Assembly (NCBI GenBank): GCA_951640165.1
Contig: OX621263.1
Span: 8,748,001-8,812,000, forward strand
Reading direction: 5' to 3'
DNA: 64,000 nt
DNA from: Pseudoips prasinana
Lineage: Eukaryota > Arthropoda > Insecta > Lepidoptera > Nolidae
Shown: in pieces, positions 46,063 to 56,947 of the stretch
Layout: each line of letters starts with the position of its first letter
Numbering within the stretch: position 1 is the first letter of the stretch
The notes under the pieces: model-generated
What the model saw: only the letters and a program-made list of their open reading frames with translations
The model's database searches: none
What the model was told of the DNA's origin: nothing
Program-made: the position numbers and the translations under genes

Positions 46063-46507
46063 TACAATATGTTACTTAATTAACGCACACCCTGAAAATA
46101 GTTTGTTCAGAATCGTTTACTGAATCGATTTATATCATTTTTCATATAATTATTTAATAATTTTTTATTACAAAATAATTAAAACTACGGAAATTATTGT
46201 CAATTAACCCTGTACAGTCAAAACAAATTGAAACGGACCATAAGTCAAAGTAATAAGACTTTTAAAATCGCAGTTTTATTTGTATTTATACAAATTCCAT
46301 CATTCAATACAAAATAAAGAAAAATAAACTTTATTCCAAGAAACTAATTTAGTAAATAACAATGCATACACATGTTAAATTAAAAAATTACATACACTGA
46401 TTTTTTAATTGAATGATAATGATAATAAATGATAATATAAAATGATATAACATAATATTCTAATTGGGGTGTTTGAGGGTGTGCGTTAATTACGTTACAT
46501 GTTGTAT
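46063..46507. mobile_element. MITE family A, inverted copy
   Basis: tacaatatgttacttaatta at the left and ttaattacgttacatgttgta at the right, TA on both sides (46061-46062, 46508-46509). The interior carries a duplicated AT-rich stretch relative to 33235. Confidence 0.72.
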
Positions 46508-46750
46508 ATTATTGAAGTCCAAGTACCTTCCGTTATAATTATTTTTATATAATACATTTAATTAATAATACTTCAACATTATGTAAAGTTTCATCCTCTG
46601 AGAATTTACTGAGAGGTCTACAAACTTTTCTAAACCTAATGTCAGTATATAAAATGCTTTGTCTCACTCGTTTTAATTTAACATGACAAAGAGAACACAT
46701 TCTTTATGTTTATTAGATATAAACATAAAGAATGCATTATATCTGCATTA

Positions 46751-47000
46751 GGCGCTTCCAGCTAGATGCTCTCACCGGTAATTATTGAAATGTAAATGAA
46801 TGGCGAGGACAAGCAACTAGACTCGTGGCCAGGCCATAGATGGGTGACCGCCAAAGTTGTTTAATTTCTGAGCGTCTCCGTGCTTCGGAGGGCACGTTAA
46901 TCTGTCGGTCCCGGTTGCCATTAGGCAACAGTCGTTAAACCATGTCAGAGGCCTAATGGGCGGCTTGAACAACTCTGACACTAGGTTACCCACTGCCCAC
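46751..47000 (+). repeat. 5S rRNA-derived SINE
   Basis: ccatagatgggtgaccgcc and the body (gagcgtctccgtgcttcgga, ggcggcttgaacaactctga) match the 12254 copy. The upstream 5S part is diverged. It abuts the next element. Confidence 0.72.
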
Positions 47001-47010
47001 ACGATAAGTA

Positions 47011-47810
47011 CAGTACCCGGCGATAAATATTCCACATCGACATTTGGAAAGAGACAATCGGCCAACCTCGGCCCCGTAGAGCGTTATCTCTGTCGCACGA
47101 AATACAAACAGTCCGGTATCTATTAGGAGCTGTTAAAACAATTTTAATTTGCTTCTTTTAATAATTCATTTTATTGTTTGTATAAAATACACCAATTTTT
47201 CTATAAGTGATGGCTTTAGGTTCGGATAAAATAAAAAAATATGTTCACATTATGTTTACGTATTTAATTACTTTGGAAAATTACAGTTGTAGTGTACATA
47301 ATTAACACCATTGTACAGACGCCAGCACATCCAGCAACCCCAATCTGTCAAATTTCTTTTATAGATTTTCAACTTTATCACATAAGCATAAGGTTCACTT
47401 TCAATTGGAGAAAATTTACAGATTGGGGTAGCTGGATGTGCTGGCGTCTGTACCTATTGTTAAAGTGAGACATTGTAATAAAAATAATATATTCATTTTT
47501 TTAAATCTGTCAGCTTCGGTTACAAAATATTTATAAACATTGTAAATAATTTGGCGTGACTGACCTCGTAAAGGTTTCCCTCTTTTTCCTAAAGATGGCA
47601 TCTTAAGGAAAAAGATTTTTTAAATTTGGGGGTTTTGACAACTCTATATATATATATTGAACTGGACGCGACCGCAATCTATCGCACTTGAACAACGACT
47701 GACAAAACGTCACATAGGTAGTGCGCGACAGATATAACGCTCTACGAAGCCGAAATCAGCCGACCGTCTCCCTCCAAAGGCCGATGTGCAATATTTATCG
47801 CCGGGTACTG
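47011..47810. mobile_element. CAGTACCCGG inverted-repeat element
   Basis: CAGTACCCGGCGATAAATAT at the left and the complement at the right, about 90-bp TIRs, TA on both sides (47009-47010, 47811-47812). It contains the nested MITE at 47316. The minus-strand frame at 47601-47416 is not convincing. Confidence 0.78.
47316..47450. mobile_element. CAGACGCC-family palindromic MITE
   Basis: TA|CAGACGCC...GGCGTCTG|TA, 135 bp, nested in the CAGTACCCGG element. Confidence 0.85.
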
Positions 47811-48140
47811 TAACTAAGTATCTTCGTTTTGTTTCGTAAGGTCCTTAATACCATGATCTAAGAAGTTTGTTTGTTTTTTGTTCTATAAGAGAATGGGAAT
47901 AGTATATTTAGTTTGATTTTTTAGTAGTTATTTATAGTGAAATTTGGCGGGAATTGTGTTGGTGGAACTCAAAATATCTCTGGAGCACTTGGTCTGTTCC
48001 TGTGATTGGCCGCTGCTCAGAGTAATGTTGTATTCTTAAATTATGTTTGTTTATTACTGTGATTAAAGATGCTACTTATTGGTACCTATACTGTTTTTTT
48101 TTTAATTATTAAAACTTAGTTAATACCGTGGTCTAATAAT

Positions 48141-48365
48141 GGTCACCGTAGCTAGTTGATAGTGCTCCTGCCTACGAAGCTGGTGGTCCTGGGTTCGAAT
48201 CCCGGTAAGTGCAAATATTTGTGTGATGAGCACGAATATTTGTTTCTGAGTCATGGATGTTTTCTATGTATTTAAGTATTTATCTATGTATCTATATAAG
48301 TATGTATATCGTCGCCTGGTACCCATAGTACAAGCTTTGCTTAGTTTGGGGCTATGGTGATCTTG
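48141..48365 (+). repeat. tRNA-derived SINE, family 4
   Basis: Head tcaccgtagctagttgatag and gggttcgaatcccggtaagt. Body gtgatgagcacgaatatttg. Tail ggtacccatagtacaagctttgc resembles the family-1 tail. A second copy is at 51456. Confidence 0.78.
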
Positions 48366-48369
48366 GTTC

Positions 48370-49620
48370 CCATTGTTGTCTTGGCTAAGCCCGGACCGGT
48401 CAGTACACAGATTAAAGTGAACCTTTATAATTTGAAGTTAAGGTTCACTTTCGTTTGAAAAGTAATTTGCACTAAATGACTATGTGACTATGAATGTTTG
48501 TTAAACATAGTCACAAACTTTTTCAATTTTTTTTTTTTGCTTTGAGAGGTAGACGCGCTATTGGCCCACCTGATTCTTTAGATTAAAGAGACTAGCTAAC
48601 TATTTAAAGCTGGTCTACTTAATCAAATTTATGTTGAATTCAATTAATATTATGTCCATTTTAGATTGTTGTGGAAATTTGTGGTCTCAGTGTACTACAA
48701 TGTGTATTTTCTTTTAATAAATAACAGCTGTCTGCAAGTAACGTTTCATCAAAATCGGTACAGCCGTTTGGGAAATTAGCTGGAAATGAAGAGGCAAAAA
48801 TGTTTCGTTGTAGAGACATCATCAGCCGACTAAGGGTTCAGTCTGAAATGTTTGCGAATAAAACACGTATTAAAAAGAACAATGTAATTTATTTATACTT
48901 AACATTGAAATCATTCAATTTATTTATTTATTTATTGTTAAATAAAACGGTTAATAACCAATTATATTAATTAACATAGAAACAATTACATAATTTATTT
49001 TTAGGGTTACATACAAAATTCAATACAAAATACTGGACATCCTTGCATACTTTCTTTCGCAGAAAACCAAACATATTCGCCTTAAAAATTATCATAAAAT
49101 TATTATTATTAATGTCTGTCCATCTACCTGCAAACACATCAAACATACTTAAGAGGCAGTCATTATCAAATTGTTTGTATCGCGCAAATCCCTCCAGAAC
49201 AAGCTAACTTTTTCACGAGTTCACAAGTGACAAAACAGGGTTTCAACAAGTTAACATAAAGATTAATTGCGGGCAATATATATTCTTTAGGACAACAAGA
49301 TCTTTGCCAATCCCATATTGCATTATAAAAAGTCTACCATAACTAAATAGTGTACGTAACATATTCACTGCCTACCTGGTTGTCCATAAACGTAACAATA
49401 TGCCCAAACGCGTATTCGAGTCTGTTTCACGTAGGTACGGTAAGGTATGCCCATATCTGAATACGCGCCCTAATCACTTGTACGTTCGGCCCATTTATCT
49501 ATTCTATACAAATAAATAAAATTGGAGTGTCTTTGTAATATTGAAATAACCGGTTTTGTACTACATAAATATGAATATATATACGGTACATACACCAAAA
49601 TAACATTTTTTACAATTTTT
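48370..49620. other. No gene seen; AT-rich with small repeats
   Basis: A tatttattta run near 48920 begins a segment like other LINE 3' regions on the minus strand. The rest is unassigned. Confidence 0.4.
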
Positions 49621-49621
49621 G

Positions 49622-49806
49622 TAGGTCTTTCTGTCTGTTTGTTCCGGCTAATCTCTGAAACGGATGGACCGATTTTGACGGGACTTTTATTGGCAGGTAG
49701 CTGATGTAATAAGGAGTAACTTAGGCTACTTTTATAAGTCGTTTATTTTACTAAAAAACAAAATAAACTAATTAACACGCGGACGAAGTCGCGGGCACAG
49801 CTAGTA
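49622..49806 (+). mobile_element. Helitron-type repeat, 3' part
   Basis: ggaccgattttgacgggact ... cgcggacgaagtcgcgggcacagctagta. The GC-rich hairpin (cgcggacgaagtcgcg) shortly before the terminal CTAGT fits a Helitron 3' end. Confidence 0.55.
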
Positions 49807-50344
49807 CTAGGTACCACTGAAGGTAGATATACAAAAAATGTGGAAACGCGCATTCGCGTCGTGTGCATGGGCAAGTATAGTTAAAACGAACATACGCGTC
49901 GGAGACGTGTTAACAGGTTTCCTTTCCCCACACAATTAACTTTTTTGTATCGTAAATGTCCCGCTCTTTTAATTAATGGTTTATTTTGAGAGGCTATTTT
50001 TATGTTTTAGAACTACCTGTTTTGTTCTAATAAATAAACAAAAAATGTGAATCATATATGATACGTGAACGTGTCGCGATGTCGTACTGAAATATTAACC
50101 TAAACGTTCAATGAATCATTTATGATACGTATCACATTTGATATATTGGATGTAGGAAGTTGATGGTCATCATATGTTTATTATATTTTTAGTCTGTAAA
50201 AACCCCTTATAAATGTATATGTAATGTAATAAGATCGATATAATTAGGCCTATTAAACCTATAAAAATGAAATAAATCCAGCAGTGGACGTCATTCGGCT
50301 GACATGATGAACCAAATGTTATCAACCCCTCAAACCATAATATT

Positions 50345-50642
50345 AATAAAAAAAAGCTTGAGAGGTGTCAAGGGACACCCGGATGGAACGAAGTTATTTT
50401 TTATTATTTATTATGTACAAAAAACCTGTATACACTCAACAAAAATAATCGTCGCGACACCACACTGTTCAATGCGAAATAGAAATGAAAATATCTGGCT
50501 TGCTTTCTATAAGAGAAAGAGAGAGACAGACAGAGAAACATGCGCACGCCGCACAGCTGCAAAAAGTGTCGTGACAACTTTTCGTAAGAATTTTTTCCGT
50601 CTAGCCCCCTTTCACAACGCGCGATAAGGAACTTCGTTCCAA
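50345..50642. repeat. Unassigned interspersed repeat
   Basis: gtcaagggacacccggatgg aacgaagtt at the left and ggaacttcgttcc at the right give an 11-bp inverted pair, with gagagacagacagag in between. It may be a small DNA element. No target duplication was identified. Confidence 0.35.
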
Positions 50643-50649
50643 TAGAATT

Positions 50650-51455
50650 AATAAAACAATTGTTTAGGCCCTAACGGGTGTAGGTATTTAATGAGAGCAG
50701 TGGACTGTTTTAAATAGATATATTGCAAATAGTTGGTGTTCGCGCACGAGAACGGTCCTGAGAGAGGTGCGGGCGACTGAGGCCCCCCCACTCCGGACCC
50801 ACTCCGTTCATATCCACCGGTGCTAACGGTTATCGCCAATTCAACGCTACTAATGTTCCAAATTAAATTATTCATAGTTATTTTCAATATACCAGTATTT
50901 ACAGTCCACACGAAGTTTTATTACGATTTCTACCAAGTCAGTGCAAACATTGGTCCTTTGAGCCGGATTTCTACCAAGCCACTGCAAACAGTTGGTCAGA
51001 ATTGTACAACAAAGACGTGCCCGAGCACTAGCTCTTGTGGAAGACAAGTGAAGTGCAGCGGAGACGAATGCGGGCGCGGGGATGCAGATCACGGTGTGTG
51101 TCAGAATGATTGGTTGACTGTTGAATTCAGCATTGATTGATTACGTAAAAATTGCTATCTATTTGCTACGATTTACCAAACAATTGCTATCTTAGTATAA
51201 TAAAAGATATCACTTTTTTTACCAGTCCTATTGAGACTGGCTGCCATGCCCGAAATTCGACCAGGACGACTTTATACTATATATTTTAGGTTCCATGTTA
51301 GTTTAGTCACTATTTAGTTCTTCTATTGCTGCTAAATGCCAGTAGTAAAGGAAACCGATGTTCCTTTATACTGACACTGATTCCGTTGGGGGCGTAGAAG
51401 CCTTCCCGTGGGAATAGTGTATGAATGAAATGAGTATATTATATAGGTATATGAC
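50650..51455. other. No gene seen; SINE family 3 tail piece
   Basis: 51228-51275 (tattgagactggctgccatgcccgaaattcgaccaggacgac) matches the end of the family-3 SINE. Other frames are short and unsupported. Confidence 0.4.
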
Positions 51456-51680
51456 GGTCACCGTAGCCTAGTTGGTAGTGCTCCTGCCTACGAAGCTGGT
51501 GGTCCTGGGTTCGAATATTTGTATATAAGTGCAAATATTTGTGTGATGAGCACGAATATTTGTTTCTGAGTCATGGATGTTTTCTATGTAGGTATATAAG
51601 TATTTATCTATCTATATAAGTATGTATATCGTCGCCTGGTACCCATAGTACAAGCTTTGCTTAGTTTGGGGCTAGGATGA
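51456..51680 (+). repeat. tRNA-derived SINE, family 4
   Basis: Second copy of the 48141 family. The tRNA-like part is complete to gggttcgaat, then a short tttgtatata insertion replaces cccg. Confidence 0.75.
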
Positions 51681-51974
51681 TCTGTGTGACATTGTCCCTA
51701 GATATTATTATTATTCATTTATTTCGGATTAATAAATATTCCATATATTGTTAGTAATTATTATTATATATCCCAAATTTCAGCAATTCCAGCAGTGGAC
51801 TTCTTTTTTTCTAAGAGTAGGTATATTTTAAGCAAACTGTCAACTTTCCGCCAAGCACTGCACAACATGCAAAAATATCAAGTTCATCGAAATGGATATT
51901 GTATTCGTTCACTAACCGATGCATGGGAGCGCGCCCACCAGCGTTGGTTCTACAAGACCCAACTGCAAATAGTG

Positions 51975-52854
51975 TAGTATATCTTTTATTTTATTTTATT
52001 TTATTAGGAAAACAAACAGTATTAACAACTTATGCTAAGTAACAGGTTATTACAACTAATTACCAATTATATGTTCAAATGAATACAAAAATAGCTTGTT
52101 TGCTTATAATATAAGATACAATAAGACAACGAAAATGAGATTGAGATATTATGCTTAACCATACAATTACACTTGATAAAGCAACACAGTTATTGAACCA
52201 GTTCGAACCAATGTTTAGTTAGTGTATGCTTAAATACATGTGGCTTAGTTGTGAATAAGTCAAGATCAGAAAAGTCAACCAACTTATTGTAAGATTTAGC
52301 GGATCGAATAAAAAAAGAGTTTTGTCTGTAGTTTGTAGGTATTGCTGTAGGGGACGTTGAGAAAAAGAAAAGGTACCCTGACCGATCTAGTAGGGGTGCG
52401 TAATTCTATCTTAGAGAGGAGATGTGGGGAGTCAATGGAGGATTGTGCTAGCTTCACTAGATATGAGATATCTGATATAGGTAGTTCTTCTCTCCTTGAG
52501 TGGTAGTAGATGGTATCTTTTGCATCTCGATTCATAACTGGGATCCTCGGTCCTACACTTATATTGAAGGTATCTCGTAAAGTTTCTCTGGATAGATTCA
52601 AGTCTTGAAATATAAATATCATACCGTGGGCTCCCAACTTGGGAGCAATATTCAAGTGAGCTACGAACGAAGGAACAAAAGAGTATCTTTGCTATTTTAA
52701 CACCATTGAACTGGGAGCAGGACCTTTTTATAAATCCCATGGCTCTATAGGCTTTTTTTGCTATACTATCTATGTGCTTTTCGTAAGTAAGTTTAGAGTC
52801 GTGGATCACACCTAAATCTCTTATGTAATCTACCCGATTCAATGGGTGATCTTT
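51975..52854 (-). pseudogene. Jockey-type LINE, 3' part (other part at 63275-63590)
   Basis: The minus-strand frames 52896-52432 and 52655-52296 (frameshifted) hold RVDYIRDLGVIHDSKLTYEK, SFVRSSLEYCSQVGSP and RLESIQRNFTRYL, the C-terminal RT thumb and tail of Jockey-clade LINEs. A 3' untranslated region with a tttta-repeat tail reaches 51975. The upstream reverse transcriptase with YADD is on the far side of the BEL/Pao insertion. Confidence 0.78.
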
Positions 52855-53077
52855 TACAATATCGGTACAAGGTGCCTTGAAGCTTGTGATACTCAAATAT
52901 AACGCTGTACCTCAGAGCGAGACATTTATTCAAAATAATCAAAACCTATATAGCTATATTTTGTGAACCAAACCATACCGCGATCTATTTCTACGGTACG
53001 GCCATCTAGGGGCAAACACGGTAACTAAATTTACGTACATTGCATTTGCCACCCATTAATTATTTCTAACTTGAACA
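52855..53077 (-). repeat. BEL/Pao 3' LTR
   Basis: acaatatcggtacaagg to tttctaacttgaaca, matching the other two LTR copies. The outer end reads tttacaat, not tgtacaat, so the terminal CA on the minus strand is lost. Confidence 0.82.
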
Positions 53078-53482
53078 TTCCGCCCACCAAAAGGAATATG
53101 TTCCTTTTAGTACCGCCCACCATGAACAAACTTAGCAACTACAAGAACAATGGACTGTATAAAAAATTAAACAAAATAGTGAACACACTAAATAGTAGGC
53201 AGCTTCATTTCATAGGAATGCAGTATAGTTGACAGTTATGGTTCCAATCAAACATGACAAATACAACTAAAGTTTATCTATGTGACAAAGTAAACTAACA
53301 AACATACAAATGAAACATTTTCATAACATTGGGTTCGTTTGAACGCCATCAAACACAAAGTCTTAAATTATATACAAAATATTATTTGACACACGGTAAT
53401 AAAAAATCGAAACAAAGTGCAACATAAGTAACATACAAATCTTAATACAAAATAAATGCTTACGATTTTTACAACCTGTGGC
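53078..53482. other. BEL/Pao 3' internal non-coding region
   Basis: It contains the polypurine tract next to the LTR and about 380 bp without an ORF. The first ~310 bp recur at 62727-63036. Confidence 0.7.
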
Positions 53483-56400
53483 TCATTCGGTAACAGGAAG
53501 AAAACACAATTTTGAAATTGGACGTTTAATCATAGTGCCCTTACAACGAATAGTCACAACGCGAGTCAAGCTATCTTTTCCCGGGTGCAGCTGAATAATT
53601 CTACCATATAACCATTTAGCTGGAGGTAAGTTGTCTTCTTTTATTAACACTACATCACCTATTTTGTAATCAGTGTTACGAACGTTCCATTTATTTCTTT
53701 GGAAAAACTGCGTTAAATATTCCTGTTTCCATCTACGCCAGAAGTGTTGCACCACACGTTGAACCAACTGCCATCTGCGTAAACTACTAATTGTGGCATT
53801 CTCGTAATTGTAGTCGGGTACCATCACCAATGGGTGACCGACCAAAAAATGGCCAGGAGTTAAAGGTACAGGGTCCTCTGGGTCGCTACTACCCTGAGAC
53901 AAGGGCCTAGAATTTAGGCATGCCTCAATTTGAGAAAGAACCGTGGTCAACTCTTCGAACGTCAAAGTGGAGTCACCGATGACGCGCTTCAAATGATATT
54001 TTACACCTTTTACTCCTGCTTCCCACAAGCCACCAAAGTTTGGAGCATGTGTAGGAATAAAGTGCCATTCGGTTTGAGAATTTGCAAGGGCAGCTGCAAT
54101 GTCTTTAAACATTGAACTCTCTTGGTTGAAGAGTATCTTTAACTCCTTGGCAGCGCCCACAAAATTGGTGCCATTATCGCTCCAGATTTGACGACAATGA
54201 CCACGCCTGGAAACGAACCGTTTGAACGCTGCCAGAAAACTCTCAGTTGTTAAGTCTGAAACAGCTTCAATGTGCACTGCACGCGTCACCATACACACAA
54301 ACAAGCATATGTATCCCTTATATGACCGCTGTCCACGACCCTTAGAGACTCTTATATTAATGGGGCCCGCATAATCGACACCAGAGTTATAAAACGGTTT
54401 GTTTGGGGTCACTCTGCAAGCTGGAAGCTCTCCCATCAACTGTTGTTTTGTGGTAGCAGCATATCGTATACAAGGGACACAACGACGTATATGAGCTCGT
54501 ACAATATTCTTTACCCGACTAATCCAGTACTTGGTGCGTATAAAATTGGGTACCAGTTGCTGTCCTCCATGAAAAGTCTTTTCATGTGCGTCGGCTACAA
54601 CTAACTTGGCCAAACTCGAATCATGAGGAAGAACAACTGGGTGTTTTGTATCATCAAGTAATTGAGAGTAGCGAAGTCTTCCACCAACGCGCAATATCTC
54701 ACATTTATCAATGAAAACATTTAATTTATATAATGGACTCGTTTTGTCTACTGAAACTTTATTTTTCAGGGCTATAAATTCTGCGTGAAACCATTGCTGT
54801 TGGCTTTGCCTGATACATATATCTAAGGCTTCACGAATGTCTGAAGCTGACAGGTATGCTGCAACCTTAGTGTTTGCTTTACGAGCTCTTGATGACTGCA
54901 AAAACCTTTTACAGTACGCAACAACCCTCACCAAACGTGTAAGTGATGAATACCTAGATCCCCAAAAGGCCTCAAACTCAGACACGAGGTTGGCAGTGTG
55001 AACCTTAACTGGTTTTTTTTCTTCATTAGTCCGTATTGCGATAGGTCTAGTATATTCTATATAATCCTTTCTTAACCAATCTGGACCTCTTTTCCATAGA
55101 TCCTCATTAAGTTGATCAGCTGAAGAAACTCCGCGAGATGCGATATCCGCTGGATTATCTTTGGATGTTACATAAGCCCATTGTTTATTGTCTAGCAAAC
55201 TAAGGATCTCTGAAGTGCGGTTGGCCACGTAAGTCTTCCAACGGCTTGGATGGTCACTTAACCAGGCTAGAACAACCGATGAATCGGTCCAAGCATGGAT
55301 ATTAACCTTTGGGATGTTCATTACTTCAGCTACTTCGATCAATAGTTTTGCTACTAAAACAGAACCACACAATTCCAGCCGTGGAATGGATATCTGCTTA
55401 ATAGGAGCTACTTTTGTTTTTGCGGTTATGAGTTGTGAGTGTATTTGCGAATTAGCTTTAATAATTCGACAATACACCACAGCTGCATACGCTATGTTTG
55501 ACGCATCGCTAAATCCATGTAGCTCTATTGAAATGTCCTCTTCACCTTTGCCTATCCATCTGGGAATGTGAAAATCCACCAGTTTCTCTAATTCTGTCCT
55601 ATAATATCTCCACTCTTGAGAGAGATCTGGTGGCAGTTCTTCATCCCAGCCTATACCACTAATCCATAGCTTTTGTATAAAGACTTTCAACGTTATAATG
55701 CATGGCGCTATCCACCCTAAAGGATCATACAGCCTTGATATTTCCGATATGACCGTTCTTTTTGTTTCAGTTGCAGCAGGAGGTGACATCTTCACAGAGT
55801 AATCGAATTCATCAGTGCTCCTGTTCCAGGTAAGTCCCAAGATCTTAGTTACCTGATCAGTGTTAATTTCCAAATCTCTTCCAGAATTTTCAGTTAAGTT
55901 TTCCAATAAGCACATTCTATTACTTGTCCATTTTTGCAATTGAAATCCTCCTTTCTCTAATAAACTGTTCATTTCATTATAAATTGTTTCTACTTCTGTT
56001 TCAGATTGGCAGCCAGTCATCAGGTCGTCTACATATAGGTCTGACTTCACCCTTTCAGCAGCCAATGGATACATATGACCTTCATCACATGCAACTTGAA
56101 ATAATGACTTGACAGCCAAGTAAGGGGCGCATGACGTCCCAAAGGTGACAGTCAGAAGTCGAAAATCCTCTATCTCTTTGTTAGGATCCTCTCTCCAGAC
56201 AATTCTTTGGAAATCCGTATCTGGCTGCGCTACCTTTATTTGGCGATACATTTTTATTATATCTGCCGCTAAACAGATCGGATGCTGTCGCCATCTCATG
56301 ACAATATGTCTCAAGTCTGCCTGAAGAGTGGGTCCTACCATTAAGGTATCATTTAAGGAAACCCCGTTAGTTCCCTTGCATGATGCGTCATAAACCACTC

Positions 56401-56947
56401 TTACTTTTGTGGTTAGTTTATCTGGTCTAACCACTGCGTGATGAGGAAGATAGACCGCATCACTTTTATTTATTTCAGACTCGTCGCTGATTTTCTCCAA
56501 ATGGCCCAACAATAAATACTCTTTTAACACATCAATATACTGTTGTTTCAATTTGTGATCCCTACCCAACCTCTTTTCTAAACCTAGCAATCTTTTGACA
56601 GCTATATTTTTAGAATTACCATATTTACAAAGTGGATCTTCCGAGCGAAAAGGTAATTTTACGACATAACGCCCATTTTCATCCCTTTTCGTAGTATTTG
56701 CGTAAAATTCCTCGCAAGCTTGTTCTTCAGGCGTCAGAAGCTTTTTCGTTAAAGCAGGCTCAGAATCTAGTTCCCATAAACGTTTTAACATTTCGTTTTC
56801 TTCAATTTGAGTGTGCATCGCGATCACAGTATTATGGGAACCCAGAGTCGTATCTGCTTTACTGACACAATCCAACCTAAATGCGTGTCTTGCGCGACTG
56901 GAGAGCCCGCGGGGCTCTTGATCAGACCTTCCTTTAAAATACGGCAA
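53483..56947 (-). CDS. BEL/Pao pol: reverse transcriptase, RNase H, integrase
   Basis: 1154-codon open frame. Reverse transcriptase: KVRVVYDAS (about residue 181), Asp229 region (LAADIIKMYRQI) and YVDD (305-308). RNase H starts near GFSDASN (478-484). The integrase zinc finger uses His788, His793, Cys823 and Cys826. The integrase core has Asp858 (GVDYAG), Asp924 (SDNGTNF) and Glu976 (GLWEAG). The C-terminal tail (DVVLIKEDNLPPAKW) is typical. The first ~40 codons, to about 56830, overlap the gag-protease frame and are probably out-of-phase. No other lesion is seen. Confidence 0.88.
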   Translation of the reverse strand: MPYFKGRSDQEPRGLSSRARHAFRLDCVSKADTTLGSHNTVIAMHTQIEENEMLKRLWELDSEPALTKKLLTPEEQACEEFYANTTKRDENGRYVVKLPFRSEDPLCKYGNSKNIAVKRLLGLEKRLGRDHKLKQQYIDVLKEYLLLGHLEKISDESEINKSDAVYLPHHAVVRPDKLTTKVRVVYDASCKGTNGVSLNDTLMVGPTLQADLRHIVMRWRQHPICLAADIIKMYRQIKVAQPDTDFQRIVWREDPNKEIEDFRLLTVTFGTSCAPYLAVKSLFQVACDEGHMYPLAAERVKSDLYVDDLMTGCQSETEVETIYNEMNSLLEKGGFQLQKWTSNRMCLLENLTENSGRDLEINTDQVTKILGLTWNRSTDEFDYSVKMSPPAATETKRTVISEISRLYDPLGWIAPCIITLKVFIQKLWISGIGWDEELPPDLSQEWRYYRTELEKLVDFHIPRWIGKGEEDISIELHGFSDASNIAYAAVVYCRIIKANSQIHSQLITAKTKVAPIKQISIPRLELCGSVLVAKLLIEVAEVMNIPKVNIHAWTDSSVVLAWLSDHPSRWKTYVANRTSEILSLLDNKQWAYVTSKDNPADIASRGVSSADQLNEDLWKRGPDWLRKDYIEYTRPIAIRTNEEKKPVKVHTANLVSEFEAFWGSRYSSLTRLVRVVAYCKRFLQSSRARKANTKVAAYLSASDIREALDICIRQSQQQWFHAEFIALKNKVSVDKTSPLYKLNVFIDKCEILRVGGRLRYSQLLDDTKHPVVLPHDSSLAKLVVADAHEKTFHGGQQLVPNFIRTKYWISRVKNIVRAHIRRCVPCIRYAATTKQQLMGELPACRVTPNKPFYNSGVDYAGPINIRVSKGRGQRSYKGYICLFVCMVTRAVHIEAVSDLTTESFLAAFKRFVSRRGHCRQIWSDNGTNFVGAAKELKILFNQESSMFKDIAAALANSQTEWHFIPTHAPNFGGLWEAGVKGVKYHLKRVIGDSTLTFEELTTVLSQIEACLNSRPLSQGSSDPEDPVPLTPGHFLVGHPLVMVPDYNYENATISSLRRWQLVQRVVQHFWRRWKQEYLTQFFQRNKWNVRNTDYKIGDVVLIKEDNLPPAKWLYGRIIQLHPGKDSLTRVVTIRCKGTMIKRPISKLCFLPVTE

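Noticed and set aside
8457..48365. Apparent tRNA genes (A and B boxes at many sites)
   Set aside because: All are heads of repeated SINEs with shared bodies and tails. None forms a clean isolated cloverleaf with an independent terminator.
53078..53482. Envelope-like gene after BEL/Pao pol
   Set aside because: No ORF of useful length lies between pol and the 3' LTR.
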